A stretch of 64,000 nt of DNA. Source: Hordeum vulgare subsp. vulgare (lineage: Eukaryota; Streptophyta; Magnoliopsida; Poales; Poaceae). This document shows positions 35,689 through 46,980 of this stretch, one piece after another; within the stretch, counting starts at the first letter, position 1, and every line of letters starts with the position of its first letter. Both the position numbers and the translations under genes were made by a program. The DNA lies in the NCBI RefSeq assembly GCF_904849725.1, contig NC_058521.1, forward strand, positions 558,206,176 to 558,270,175, read 5' to 3'. The notes beneath the pieces were generated by a model. It was not told where the DNA came from. It saw only the letters and a program-made list of their open reading frames with translations, and did not search any database.

Positions 35689-35701
35689 GCTCATGATGCC
35701 A
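35689..35701 (-). other. Decayed primer binding site of element E
   Basis: On the minus strand TGGCATCATGAGC stands where copy 1 has TGGTATCAGAGC: one substitution and a one-base insertion. Priming would be weakened. Confidence 0.7.
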
Positions 35702-35702
35702 G

Positions 35703-37500
35703 TGTTGGGGAACGTTGCGTGGGAAACAAAAAAATTCCTACGCACATGAAGACCTATCATGGTGATGTTCATCTACGAGGGGGAGATCGGATCCACATAC
35801 CCTTTTAGATCGCTAAGCGGGAACCGTTAAGAAACGTGGTTGATGTAGTGGAACAACTTCGTGATTCAGATCACCCTCGTCCCACGATCCGTCCCGATCT
35901 AGCACCGAACAGACGACACCTTTGCGTTCAGCACACGTACAGCTCGATGATGATCTCCGCCTCCTTGATCCAGCAAGAAGGACGGGGAAGTAGATGAGTT
36001 CTACGGCAGCGTGATAGCGCGCGATGATGGTGACGATCTATTCTTGCAGGGCTCCACCCGAGCTCCGCAGAACACCGATCTAGAGGAAGAACTACGAAGT
36101 AGAGGTTTAGGGTTGCACGTGGAAAAGTTGTGTCTCAGAAACCCTAAAACCACTAGTATATATAGGAGGAGGGGAGGGTCTAGCCTTGGGGCTCAAGGGA
36201 GCCCCTTGGGCATCGACCGAAGGGAGGAGGAGGGACTCCCACTCCAATCCCACTCCAATTCGGTTTGGAAGGTGGAGTCCCTTCCTTCCTTCTTTTTCTT
36301 TTTTTTTATCCTTTGATTTTTCCCTTAGCCAAAATAGCCCTATTGGGCTTGCCTCACCAGCCCACCAAGAGCTGGTGTGCCACCCATGGGCTATTAGGTT
36401 CTCTCCCGGGTGGGTGGCCCCCTCCCGGTAAAAACCCGGAACCCATTCGTCACTTCCGGTACACTGCCGGCAATGCCCGAAATCTTTTCGGAGGCCAAAT
36501 GAAAAAAATCCTATATATCAATCTTCGTTTCCGGACCATTCCGGAAACCCTTGTGATGTCCGCGATCTCATCCGGGACTCCAAACAAACCTTCGGTCACC
36601 AACACCTATAACTCAACTATACCGAAACGTCACCGAACCTTAAGTGTGCAGACCCCGCGGGTTCGAGAACTATGCAGACATGACTCGAGATACTCCCCGG
36701 TCAATATGCAACAGCGGGACCTAGATGTCCATGTTGGATCATACATATTCTACGAAGATCTTATCGGTTGAACCTCTGTGCCAAGGATTCATATAATCTC
36801 GTATACCATTCCCTTTGTCCTTCGGTATGTTACTCGCCCAAGATTTGATCGTCGGTATCCCTATACCTATTTCAATCTCGTTACCGGCAAGTCTCTTTAC
36901 TCGTTCCGTAATACAAAATCCCGTTACTAACACTTCAACCACATTGCTTGCAAGGCTTGTACGTGATGTTGTATTATCGAGTGGGCCCCGAGATACCTCT
37001 CCATCACACGGAGTGAAAAATCCCAGTCTTGATCCATGCTAACTCAATGGACACCTTCGGAGATACCTGTAGACCACCTTTATAGTCACCCAACAACGTT
37101 GCGATGTTTGATACACACAAGGTATTCCTCTGGTGTCAGTGAGTTACATGATCTCATGGTCATAGGAATGAATACTTGACACACAGAAAACAATAGCAAT
37201 AAAATGACACGATCACATGCTACGTTTATAGTTTGGGTCTTGTCCATCACATCATTCTCCTAATGATGCGATCCACTCATCAAGTGACAACACTTGCATA
37301 TGGTTAGAAAACCTTAACCATCCTTGATCAACTTGCTAGCCAACTAGAGGCTTACTAGGGACATAGTTTTGTCTATATATCCACACATGCATTTATGTTT
37401 TCATTCAATACAATTATAGCATGGATAATAAACGATTATCTTGAAACATGAAATATAATAATAACTATTTTATCATTGCATCTAGGGCATATTTCCAACA
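35703..37500 (-). repeat. 5' LTR of element E
   Basis: 1798-bp LTR with TG...CA ends. TATATATA on the minus strand at 36157-36164 keeps the TATA position of other BARE LTRs. It ends directly against element G with no site duplication shared with the left side. Confidence 0.9.
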
Positions 37501-38147
37501 GATAGGTCGTTGCTTCGCGTCGGGACTTCCTCAGGGGAGCCCCGCCACGTGGCACCCTGCTCCAGACTTTGTATGCTTGTCAGCTCGTGGTCGGGACCTG
37601 CACGAGGGGCCTGTGATCGAAGGTCTCGGTGAAGCGGGCAAAGGCTCCGGCAAGATGTCGCGAGCGGGGGCCGGCCAGCCATAAGCGATATGCCCAGCTT
37701 CACGTTCCCTCGTCCATCCTATCCTACGAAGTCCCCGGGGGGCAGTCTCTTGATGCGGTCGGGGGGGGGGGGCGTCGCGACGTCCCGGACGACGATTGCT
37801 TGCGTGAGCCTCGTGAGGCTGGTGCCCTCGCGAGGGTCTTGTCCGCGCAACTTAGTGGTGGGCCGATCCCAAGCCGCAGCATGCGTTGCGAGGTCGCGAG
37901 AAGACGTGGATGGGCTCCCCCAAGCCCGCGGGCTTACGAGAGCAGCCCACGGACGTGCGATGGGTGTGCTTCACCTGGCGAGGGGAACCGGGGTGTGGGG
38001 CACTCCCACTTCCTCATGACGCCTCGGCAACCATTTGGTGGTGACGTAAAGCTTGGCGCGGTGCGGGATCATCACTACCCCCATTAACCTTCCGCCCGCT
38101 GAATGCGGGCAAGGAGGCGTGGGTTGAACATCCACTTGGAGGCCTCA

Positions 38148-38153
38148 TATAAG
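38148..38153 (+). promoter_or_regulatory. TATA-like box before the B3-like gene
   Basis: CATATAAGG, 76 bases before the ATG at 38224. A pyrimidine-rich stretch ending TTGCAG just before the ATG (38206-38220) looks like a 3' splice site. Both support a gene-like unit on the plus strand, opposite to the supposed direction of element G. Confidence 0.35.
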
Positions 38154-38223
38154 GGCAAGGGGAAGGGACTACTACCCCACTTCCTAGCCCTTGCTCGTTA
38201 TTTTTTCTTGTCGTTGCAGAGTG

Positions 38224-38974
38224 ATGGCACGAGTGAAGACATCCTCCACCGTTGAGAAAGAGAAAGTAGTGATGGGGGAGCAGGCGTACAACAGCCGGCG
38301 AGGGGAAGAGGTCGCCCCCGTATGCCCGTTGCCGCGCTCGAGGCGCCTCTCTAGGGGCGCATGCACTCCCCACCGGCGGCTCGTGCCGGTCCGAGCAGCC
38401 GCAGGAGGGGCTCAGTTCACTGGCGCGGGCGCGGTGGACGAGGCGGCCGCAGACGGGGCGAGCGGTACGGCGTAGGCACCCAATCTCCCAGGCCGCAAAG
38501 TCACTCTACCGATGCAGCCCACGTTTTCACCGTATGGATGGAGGGCAGGCCTCGCACCTCGCTCCGGATCCCAGACTCTTTTGCGGAGGAGATGGAGGAG
38601 CACCCGCCCCTAGGCATGTGGCTGCATCCAGATGGCTGCTCTAATGGGCCTTCGTGGGTGGCAATTGAGTTCAACTCCCTCGGCTTCATGTTCCTAAGGC
38701 GTGGATGGAAGTCGTTGCCCTTGCCCGGGACTTGGAGGAAGGGCACGTCCTCCACTTCAAGTTTGATGGGGCCGCCATGCTCTTCATGAAGGCCTTCAGG
38801 AATGTCGGCGGTCACCTGGGCTGCTGCATGGCAGGTGATAGCAGAGGCAGTAGCAGCTCTTCCGTCGTCGATGGCAGCGACAGCTCCTCCTACGGTGGAA
38901 GTGAGGGCCACAGCGACCCGATGGCTCCCCAGGCGTCCATGTCAAAGAGGAGGACTCTGACTAGGTGCGGGTGA
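38224..38974 (+). pseudogene. B3 DNA-binding-domain-like gene, broken, inside element G
   Basis: Three overlapping plus-strand frames read as one damaged gene. The first starts at ATG 38224 (MARVKTSSTVEKEK) and stops at 38473-38475. A second frame (to about 38703) encodes LRIPDSFAEEMEEH, then MWLHPDGCSNGPSWVAIEF and FLRRGWKS. A third (from about 38705) continues ARDLEEGHVLHFKFDG, MKAF, a Ser-rich tract and an acidic/basic tail. The order of a beta-strand region, RGWK, then LEEGHVLHFKFDG fits the second half of the plant B3 fold (GW.. F ... L..GD.L.F). B3 proteins are nuclear DNA-binding factors in plants. Two frame breaks make a functional product unlikely. From memory, wheat annotations contain many B3-like proteins of this type in repeats. 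An alternative is a family-specific transposon ORF that arose from a B3 gene. Confidence 0.6.
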
Positions 38975-39676
38975 CGCCAGCGTTGGGGTCCTCGGTGGTG
39001 GTGCTTCGAGAGTCTGATCTTGGGTAAAAAACGAGCTTATCCCTGGTATTCTATGTCCAGCTTGCACTCCTTCCGAGGTCATCCCGATGCTTCGTGCTGC
39101 TAAGGCCCAACCCCAGAGCATACCCCAACCATTGTTTGTTCGAAGGCTCCTGAGACACGGCACTCAGGGGCTCGCCTTCAGCGCGCGAGCGGCTGGGTGA
39201 GGGGTTGTTGCTTGCGGGGCCTACCTCATGAGGCCCTTTGAGGGAAGTCCTATAGAGAAAACATCTTGTCGTGAATGGTATGCACTTTCCCGCTTGCATT
39301 TGGGCGTTACGCGGGAAGTGTAGGCCCCAAGGGCCTTGGTGGGGTGACGTGTGCATGGTCGTGCACGCCAGCCGGAACCCAGTTCTGTGGGTACCCATCA
39401 TCGCTAGGGCAAACGCACGCAAAGGCACTGTGCCCAACCTCGCGACCATGAGGCCCAAGGTAAAGCTAGCGGGCGCGTGCCACGGGGAGAACCTGCGGGT
39501 GCCGAACCGAGGGCTTTCCACGCTAAGGTCATGTGGGCCTCGGGGGCGTTCTTTGTTGTCTTCTCTCCAGCGTGACATGGGGCTTCCACTAGGCGTGGGC
39601 ATGGTAAGAAAAGAGAAAACTAACGAAACTCCACGAAAACCAGAAGACCAAGATCTTCATCAAGACTAGAGGTAAA

Positions 39677-39826
39677 CTTGTTTACAAGACAAAAAGGGGA
39701 GATGCGGTTGCCGTGTCCAGCACGGGTCGGCCTAGTGAGCTTGTTTACAAGTCAAAAAAGAAGGGAAGAAAAATGGTTCCCGTATCCAGCACGGTTAAGT
39801 CAAAAAAGAAGGGAAGAAAAACAGAG
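39677..39826. repeat. Degenerate 60-bp repeat in element G, about three copies
   Basis: CTTGTTTACAAG followed by CAAAAA and GGGAAG(A) occurs at 39677 and 39739, with CAGCACGG after each; GTCAAAAAAGAAGGGAAG is repeated at 39751 and 39799. No coding role seen. Sequence from here to 40000 holds no other supported feature. Confidence 0.65.
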
Positions 39827-40000
39827 CACACATGTCAGTGCAGCGCTCCTGTGGCCGAAACATGAGCGCCATCGCGCCCTGCGTGGCCACAAAAGCACAT
39901 CATCAGGAGAGTCGTTGTGGGAGGCAGCAAGGCACCTGCCCTATGGTAGCGCGAGCTAAGCTGTGTTCCCTCCATCTGGCTGCGATGGTTCCTCGGGAGG

Positions 40001-40005
40001 GCGTG
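40001..40005. other. Target-site duplication GCGTG left of element F (right copy 49762-49766)
   Basis: GCGTG lies directly before the 5' LTR and directly after the 3' LTR. Confidence 0.95.
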
Positions 40006-40359
40006 TGAAAGTGCATGCTATGCTCCTAATCGTCTTTTGGTGTTAATGACAACACATACATAGGAAACTAATCCTATTTGTTGAGTGTATCTCAGGATGG
40101 CAAGTACTTTAGTAGATTGAGAATTATGTGCCAAAGGCTGTCTGAAAAGATTGGGGATTTATATTTCGAGAAGGCTCGGGATTAAGAAAAGATGATGTAG
40201 ACTAGTCTTTTGAGTTTACTGATATTGAGCATAGGGATCCCGCACTATTAAGAGGGGATCACAGGTTTTGCGATGAACTTGCTCATACCACATCTTTACT
40301 CTCATATCCAATACCTCATACTCTCCACTCTGTTCTGAGTTCAAAATAGGTCTGTTGCC

Positions 40360-40800
40360 TCGGACATCCGGCTCCCTCCGGACGTCCGAGGGCCGGACGA
40401 CCGGCTGGCTTCGGAAATCCGTAGCCCTTCACCAGAAGTTTGTAAGTCATATAACTCCGAAATCCGGCTCCCTCCGGATATCCGAGGGCCGGACGTCCGG
40501 CCAAGCCCCGGAAATCCGAAAGCCTCCACCAGTAGATGTTGAGTTCTATAACTCGTAAATTTGGCTCCCTCCGGACGTCCGAGAGCCGGACGTCCGACCC
40601 CCGTCGGAAATCCGGAACCTACCACCAGTAGAAGTTGAGCTGTATAACTCGGATTTCCGGTCCTCTCCGGACGTCCGGTCGCTGGTAAATTCAAAATAGG
40701 TTCAGTCGTATCTTTAGGCCTCGGACGACCTACCCCTGTCGGACGTCCGACCCCTTGCGGACGCCCGGACTTCCGGCAACTGTCGGACGTCCGGACCCTG
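40360..40800 (+). repeat. Palindrome-rich degenerate tandem repeat in the F LTR
   Basis: The 9-base palindrome-like GGACGTCCG occurs exactly at 40380, 40491, 40573, 40588, 40669, 40741 and 40785, with many one-base variants. The larger unit, about 95 bp, also carries GGCTCCCTCCGGA, GAAATCCG and TATAACTC. The block lies just upstream of the TATA box. The 3' LTR has the same block at 48539-48975. Confidence 0.9.
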
Positions 40801-40842
40801 TGTGACTTAAAGCACATCCAACGGCTGGATTTCACTCTCCAC

Positions 40843-40850
40843 TATATATA
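40843..40850 (+). promoter_or_regulatory. TATA box of the F 5' LTR
   Basis: CACTATATATACTC directly downstream of the palindrome block; kept in the 3' LTR near 49020. Confidence 0.65.
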
Positions 40851-41586
40851 CTCTTCTCCCACCTCGTGAAAGGTTGTTCAACACAGCTAGAATACACCAA
40901 AGAACACCTTTCCTCTCACTCACTCTTGTCTACACCAAATCCTAGATCCCAAGAGCATTTGTGAGTCCCTTTGAGTGTTGTTCCAATCAAAAGATAGATT
41001 GTCTCCCTCTCCTCCTTCCCACCAAAGTGATTTGTGATTTGAGCAAGTTTTGAGCAATCCCCGTGATCTTGTTACTCTTGGAGGTTGGAGACTCCTAGGC
41101 GGTAGGAGTCTTTCGGAGAGGAATCAAACCATTGTGATATCCCCCGGAAAGTTTGTGAAGGTTTGGAAGCCACCTCAAGGCTTACCACTAGTGGTTGAGA
41201 AACGCCTTCGTGGAGTTATCTCAAAGGGAGAATAGGGTGAGCCTTCGTGGCGTTGGTGTGCCTTCGTGGTAACATCCGCCCCTCTAACGGTGACGTAGCT
41301 TCCCTCCAAGGAAGTGAACATCGGGATACATCCTTGTCTGTCTTCGAGTTTCGGTTATTCCTAACCCTAACTCTCTACTTGTGTTAATCCTTATTACGTA
41401 CTTGTATTTGATTATTGTTTACCACTTGTCTTACTTCACTCTAAATAGCTTACTCCTTTTCATAGCAATTATTAGGCTTACACTCATATTCCGTACCTTT
41501 TGCCTAAAATTGCTAAGTAATTATTAAAATTTGGATTTGTACCTATTCACCCCCCCCCCTCTAGGTCCATCTCGATCCTTTTCATT

Positions 41587-41598
41587 TGGTATCAGAGC
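41587..41598 (+). other. Primer binding site of element F
   Basis: TGGTATCAGAGC, two bases after the 5' LTR, fits initiator tRNA-Met. Confidence 0.93.
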
Positions 41599-41638
41599 CT
41601 CGTGCTCTATTCGTGTGGCTTAACCGCCCTAGAGCGAG

Positions 41639-42952
41639 ATGGACGGGGTTCCAGCTACGGTAGCTCCAGTGCAGAGGGACGGGACTTCCTCGGAAGTCAA
41701 GTCTTTCACCTCTGAGGACCTGGAACGGGCCCTTGCCAAGCAAAGAGAGGAGCATGACGCTTTTCTTTAGACCATGGTCCAAATGAGACTAGCATCACTA
41801 ACCACGAGGACAACCACGTCCCCGAGAGCCTCAGGGCCACATGTGCATGGTACTTCATCTGGCCAACAACCTCCGGAAAGGAACCAAACTAGTGTTCCAT
41901 GGCTTTATGCTAGATCTCAAATTGAGAAACCTAAGTACAATCCTGGAGGAGAACCTCCCTTGCTTGATGACAATTCCGATTTTGCTTTGTGGAGAGTTGG
42001 TATGCAGGATCATCTTAGGTACGCCAATGATGAGATGTTGGACATCCTCGAGCATGGGTACAATCCTGTAGATCCAAGGTGCCTCACTCCCAGAGAAACT
42101 TATGACAAACATCTCAATGACACTGCGATCATGTGCATAAGAAAAGGAATGAATGACAAACAACGAAGACCTTACATTCACATCACAAGTGCCAAGGAAC
42201 TGTGGGATAGCATTATAAGGACCAAGACCGGTACCTCCACTCTTCGGCTTGCTCAATATGAAATTGCCAAGGGGCAATTACAAAATTTCTGTATGGAAAA
42301 GGGTGAATCTCCCAAGAAACTACTAGAACGGCTCATGACTCTCGCCGCAGACATTGAGTCATGTGACTGTGACAAGACGCAAGATGGTTTCAATCTGACC
42401 AAGAGATTTCTTGTGGACAAGTTACTTCATGCTCTTGCTCCGTATCACCATCAAATGGTATGGGACATGAGGCAGCACCATGGGTTCAAATAAATGACTC
42501 TAGATGACATCATATCCACTTTCCAATTATTTGAAGAGTCAAAAGCAAATGCAACAAAGCACCTTGCCATGCATGGCACTTCAACATCAAAGATCAATCT
42601 TGCTTTGAAAGCCAAGCATGAATGTGACGAAGAAGAAAGTGAAGAAGAAGAGGGTGATGATGACTGCGAAGATGGTGATGAGGTTGACTCTGATGAAAGC
42701 CCATCTTATGAGGACATTGCTCTCTTTGTAAAGAAGTTTAGTGCAGGAAAGTTCAAGGGAAGATTCCCAAAGAAGAAGGAAAGGAAATGCTATAACTGTG
42801 AGGAAACCAACCACTTCTCCAATGACTTCCCTTATGAGAAGAGAGAAGACAAACCAAGGTTTCCAAAGACCTTTGTAAAGAAGAAGTTGCCAAACCCTAT
42901 GAACTCCAAGTTCAAGAGGACAGATGGAAGAGCAATGGTTGCACATGAATAA
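41639..42952 (+). pseudogene. Gag gene of element F, with in-frame stops
   Basis: The frame begins at ATG 41639 (MDGVPATVAPVQRDG) and is broken by TAG at 41768-41770 and TAA at 42491-42493, ending at TAA 42950-42952. The central part, with FALWRVGMQDHLRYAND and AKELWDSIIRTKTGT, is a Copia Gag of the UBN2/DUF4219 type, the capsid-forming region. An acidic stretch (EEESEEEEGDDD) precedes the zinc knuckle, which reads CYNCEETNHFSNDF: the fourth ligand, normally Cys, is Phe. Each stop could derive from a Gln codon by a C-to-T change. Confidence 0.85.
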
Positions 42953-44197
42953 TCAGATCCAGAAGATGTTGGTGGAGTTGCCGGAGTAGCTCACGATACA
43001 TAGAACACCTTGAGGCTAGTCAACAAAAGTGGTGATGTCGTTCACTACAACTATATGAAGGACTACAAGGGCAACGCTCACAAGTGTTTGATGGCAAATA
43101 CTGCCATGGGAGATGAGGAAGACCAAAGCTCCCGTGATAAGGTTAAGGTAACTCCACGGTTAAACTCTTTCAGTCTAGCTTCTACTTCATCTGATGAGTA
43201 TCTTGATGCGAAAGATCACTATGAGGATAATGACTTGGATCATCCCATGTTTGCTAAAATAAACAAATTTATGTGCTCTCTTAAAGGAAATAAGCTCACT
43301 ATGTTTCGCATACTTATGGAAATGGTGAGTAAGCACACCAATACCATCAAGGAACTCGAAACCCTCATCACTGAGGAGAAGGAAAGAAATGAAATCCTTG
43401 AACAGAAAGTCCTGTATGAGGAAGCACAAAATGATGCTCTATGCTCAAAAGTAGGTGAAAATCTTGATAAACATGCTAATGATCTTGCCTCCTTGAAAAA
43501 GGCTGAATCTATGTGCAAAGAATTACTAAATGATAAAAACCGACTTGTGAACTCTCATGCTTCTCTTTCTAAGGACTGTGAGCGTCTATCCTCGTCTCTC
43601 AAAGACAAGGAAGAGAAACTCAATGTTCGTACAAAGAGCTTTGAGGCACTTAAGGTTACTTATCTTGACACTCTAGCTAAGGCCTACTCCTCACCTATCA
43701 TTAATGTTGATACTTGCACTACTAACCCTGGTAGTGAATTGACATCTATTCTTGAGGAAAACTGTTCACTAAAGGCACAGTTAGACAGAGGTCTCATGAC
43801 ATGTGCACAAGGACAAAAGACTCTCAATGAGATCTTAAGTCGACACAATGGAGGCTTCGCCAAGGAAGGCCTTGGGTTCAACCCAAGCACTGCCAAGAAA
43901 AGTGCATCTCCTCTCAAGTGTACCACTCCGCTTAAAGAAATATTTGTACGTGAGGGACACAAGGAGAAAGGTAAGGTTGTGAGTGGATCGGCCACTAGGG
44001 GTTCGCCTACTCACAACAAGACAACCGAATTCATGCCTCCATCCTATGTACTCCGCAAATCAAAGGAAGGAGAGGTCTATGCTAAATTCGTTGGTCCCCG
44101 TAATGCATTCCGATTCTATGCTATTTGGGTCCCTAAGACTCTTATGACTAATGTGAAAGGCCCCATGACAAAATGGGTACCTCAAACCAAGTCTTAA
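42953..44197 (+). pseudogene. Coiled-coil extension between Gag and protease of element F
   Basis: Same frame as gag, after another stop at 43001-43003. About 395 residues are open from 43010. They are rich in Glu, Lys and Leu with heptad-like spacing in the middle (IKELETLITEEKERNEILEQ, then LNDKNRLVNSHASL and LKDKEEKLNVR), so a long coiled coil is likely. Such extensions occur in SIRE/Maximus Copia elements, where their role is not established. The frame ends at TAA 44195-44197 and the protease continues in another frame, so a frameshift lies near this point. Confidence 0.7.
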
Positions 44198-44198
44198 T

Positions 44199-44915
44199 TT
44201 GTCACAGGCTGTTTTCTCCGGAGGAGCCAAATGGGTGATCGATAGTGGATGCACCAATCATATGACCGGAGATAGTAACTTGCTCTATGACTTCATGGAA
44301 GCCATTCGACCATACATGAGCATTGTATTTGGTGGAGGGTCGAAAGGGCAGGTAATTGGGTTGGGCAAGGTGGCAATCACTAATGACATGTCTATTGCAA
44401 ATGTCATGCTTGTCTAATCTCTTCAATATCATTTACTCTCAGTTCGCCAATTGGCTTCCGTCGGTTATGACACATTATTTGGACTAACGGATGTGAAAGT
44501 CTTTAAGAGAGACACTCTCGAAGTGGCCTTTGTTGGAGAGTTGGATGGCAACCTTTACACGGTTGATTTCTCGAAAGATAGCACCTTCCATACAACTTGT
44601 CTAATGGCCAAGGCCGACATGGGATGGCTGTGGCATCGCCGGCTCGCCCATGTTGGCATGAAAAATCTTCAAAATCTCTTAAACGGCAATCACATCCTTG
44701 GACTAACAAATGTATCTTTCAAGAAAGATCGTGTGTGCAGTGCATGCATAGCTGGGAAACAACATCAATCAAAACATCCACCCAAGAACATTGTATCCAC
44801 TTCGAGGTCATTAGAGCTCCTTCATGTGGATATGTTTGGGCCTCCTTCATGGGCAAGTCTTGGAGGGAAAAAGTATGGCCTAGTCATTGTTGATGATTAC
44901 TCAAGAACAAGTTGA
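44199..44915 (+). pseudogene. Protease and start of integrase of element F, truncated
   Basis: It shows the Copia protease motif KWVIDSGCTNHM near the beginning. After a stop at 44415-44417 comes the GAG-pre-integrase zinc region (LWHRRLAHVGMKN ... CSACIAGKQ), then the first integrase aspartate (LLHVDMFGP) and VDDYSRTS. The sequence then jumps to the linker before reverse transcriptase: the integrase part with the second Asp and the Glu is missing. Without it the element cannot insert its own cDNA. Confidence 0.85.
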
Positions 44916-44937
44916 TCTTCAATAGGTAGACCAAAGT

Positions 44938-46731
44938 ATGGGTATGTTTGATGATGAACCTCAACAGGTGCAACGCGAAGAGGAATATCTTCCTCCACAC
45001 ATAAATGATACATATGTTGAGGACGTTGATGATGGAAACGAAGTCGAACCTCGTGAAACCTTGACCTCCATCATGCCACGTGTGGCCGGTCGTGTTGATA
45101 TTGATCAAATCCTCACCGGCGTGTCGGAAGGTAGAGTGACTCGTAAACAATTAACAAACTTTTGTGCTCACTTTTCGTTTGTCTCTAGTACTGTGCCACA
45201 CAGGGTTCAGGATGCATTGTGTGACAATGACTGGCTCCTTTCTATGCAAGAGGAGCTAAACAGTTTTACACGCAACGAAGTATGGTCATTGGTAGAACGA
45301 CCAACTGAAGAACATAATGTCGTTGGAACTAAATGGATTTTCAAAAACAAGGAAGATGAGAACGGGACTGTCCTACGCAACAAGGCAAGGTTAGTAGCAT
45401 AGGGATATTCCCAAGTTGAAGGTTTGGACTTTGGTGAAACTTTCGCCCCTGTTGCCCGTCTTGAGTCCATTCGCATTTTATTGGCCTATGCTGCTTTCAA
45501 TGGTTTTACTTTGCATCAAATGGATGTGAAAAGTGCTTTTCTTAACGCTCCTCTACAAGAAGAGGCATATGTATCACAACCACCTGGGTTTGTTGACCAT
45601 CACCACAAAGACCATGTATATAAACTTCACAAGGCTCTGTATGGCCTCAAACAAGCACCCCGTGCTTGGTACGATCATCTTAAGAAGTTCCTACTCGATG
45701 ATGGCTTTGTGGTGGGGGTGATCGATCCCACTCTTTTTACTAAGATGGAAAATGGTGATTTGATCTTATGCCAAATCTATGTAGATGACATCATTTTTGG
45801 TTCTCCTAACATCCATTTATGCAAGAAGTTTGCGGCTTCCATGACCAAGACCTTTGAGATGTCACTCAACACAGACTTGAAGTTCTTTCTTGGTTTTCAA
45901 ATACAACAATTTCAAGAAGGGATTTTCTTGTCTCAAACTAAGTATCTCAAGGACATTCTTGAAAAATTTGATATGACAAATGCTAAACCAATGAAGACTC
46001 CCATGGCCACCGATGTAGTTCTAAATGAAGACACAAACGGTATTCCTTTTGACCCATCTACTTACCGCTCCATGATTGGTTCGCTACTTTATCTTTGCGC
46101 ATCTAGACCGGACATCATGTTAAGTGTAGGCATATGTGCTAGATTTCAAGCTTCCCCTAGGGAAAGCCATCACACGACGGTTAAGCATATTCTTAGATAC
46201 CTTGTTCACACCCCAAAGTTAGGCTTATGGTACCCTAAGGATGCAAAGTTTGATCTTATTGGGTATTCCGATGCGGATTGGGCCGGTGATAAAGTGGGAC
46301 AGAAATCCACTTCCGGTGCATGTCAGTTTCTTGGACGCTCCTTGGTAAGTTGGTCCTCAAAGAAGCAGAACTGTGTTTCTCTCTCCACGACCGAGGCCGA
46401 ATATATTGTAGCCGCAAGCTGTGCAACCCAACTGCTATGGATGAGGCAAACACTAAAGGATTATGGTATCACATATCGACATGTTCCTCTTCTCTGTGAT
46501 AATGAAAGTGCCATAAAGATCTCCGAGAACCCCATTGATCACCCTCGCACAAAACACATTGATATTAGGTATCATTTCTTGAGAGACCATGTGCAAAAGG
46601 GTGACATTGATATTACCCATGTGGGTACCGACATGCAGTTTGCCGACATTTTCACCAAGCCACTTAGCGTAGCTAGGTTCTGTCAACTTAGGCGTGAACT
46701 TGGTATCTTGGAGCTTGACAACATATCTTGA
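44938..46731 (+). pseudogene. Reverse transcriptase and RNase H of element F, one in-frame stop
   Basis: The linker and RT fingers (NEVWSLVERP, then GTKWIFKNK) are in 44938-45402, closed by TAG at 45400-45402. The same frame continues at 45424-46731 with [14 protein letters not shown] (first catalytic Asp), YVDDIIFGS (active site, about residues 119-127 of this piece), then RNase H motifs [19 protein letters not shown] and [10 protein letters not shown]. Apart from the one stop the domain looks intact, in contrast to the truncated integrase. Confidence 0.9.
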
Positions 46732-46980
46732 AATCTTGCACACATACACACACTCACATTATGTTTGTGTCTTGATATGGGCATGTATTTAGGGGGAGTG
46801 AGTCTTAATTCTCTGTTTTTAAGCTTACAAAGTACACATAGATCAATTCATGCATGTAATGCTTGTAGGAAACCATGTTTGTATTTTTTTGTGCGAAACC
46901 ATGCAAGTCATCATCTCATCATCAAAACAAAAAAACAGAATCAGTCTCTGCCTCCTCCTCCTTCTCGGACGTCCGACTGA

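Larger units (their letters stand above)
28833..37500 (-). mobile_element. Element E: old, defective BARE/Angela-type Copia element
   Basis: Layout as in copy 1: 5' LTR 35703-37500, decayed primer site, leader, broken polyprotein gene 30656-34448, polypurine tract near 30605-30617, 3' LTR 28833-30604. By eye the LTRs differ at about 8 to 9 percent over their first 245 bases. The flanks do not match: AGTAC on the left, GATAG on the right, and the left neighbour is element D while the right is element G. A plain insertion would leave a duplication, so the copy is probably recombinant or was joined by a deletion. Confidence 0.9.
40006..41584 (+). repeat. 5' LTR of element F
   Basis: 1579-bp LTR from TGAAAGTGCATGC to GATCCTTTTCA. 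It holds the palindrome-rich repeat block at 40360-40800 and a TATATATA box at 40843-40850 shortly after it. Confidence 0.95.

Noticed and set aside
40340..40835. 164-codon minus-strand frame in the F LTR, repeated at 48520-49014
   Set aside because: It is the translation of the palindromic tandem repeat and gives a repetitive GRPALGRPEGA pattern; no independent support.
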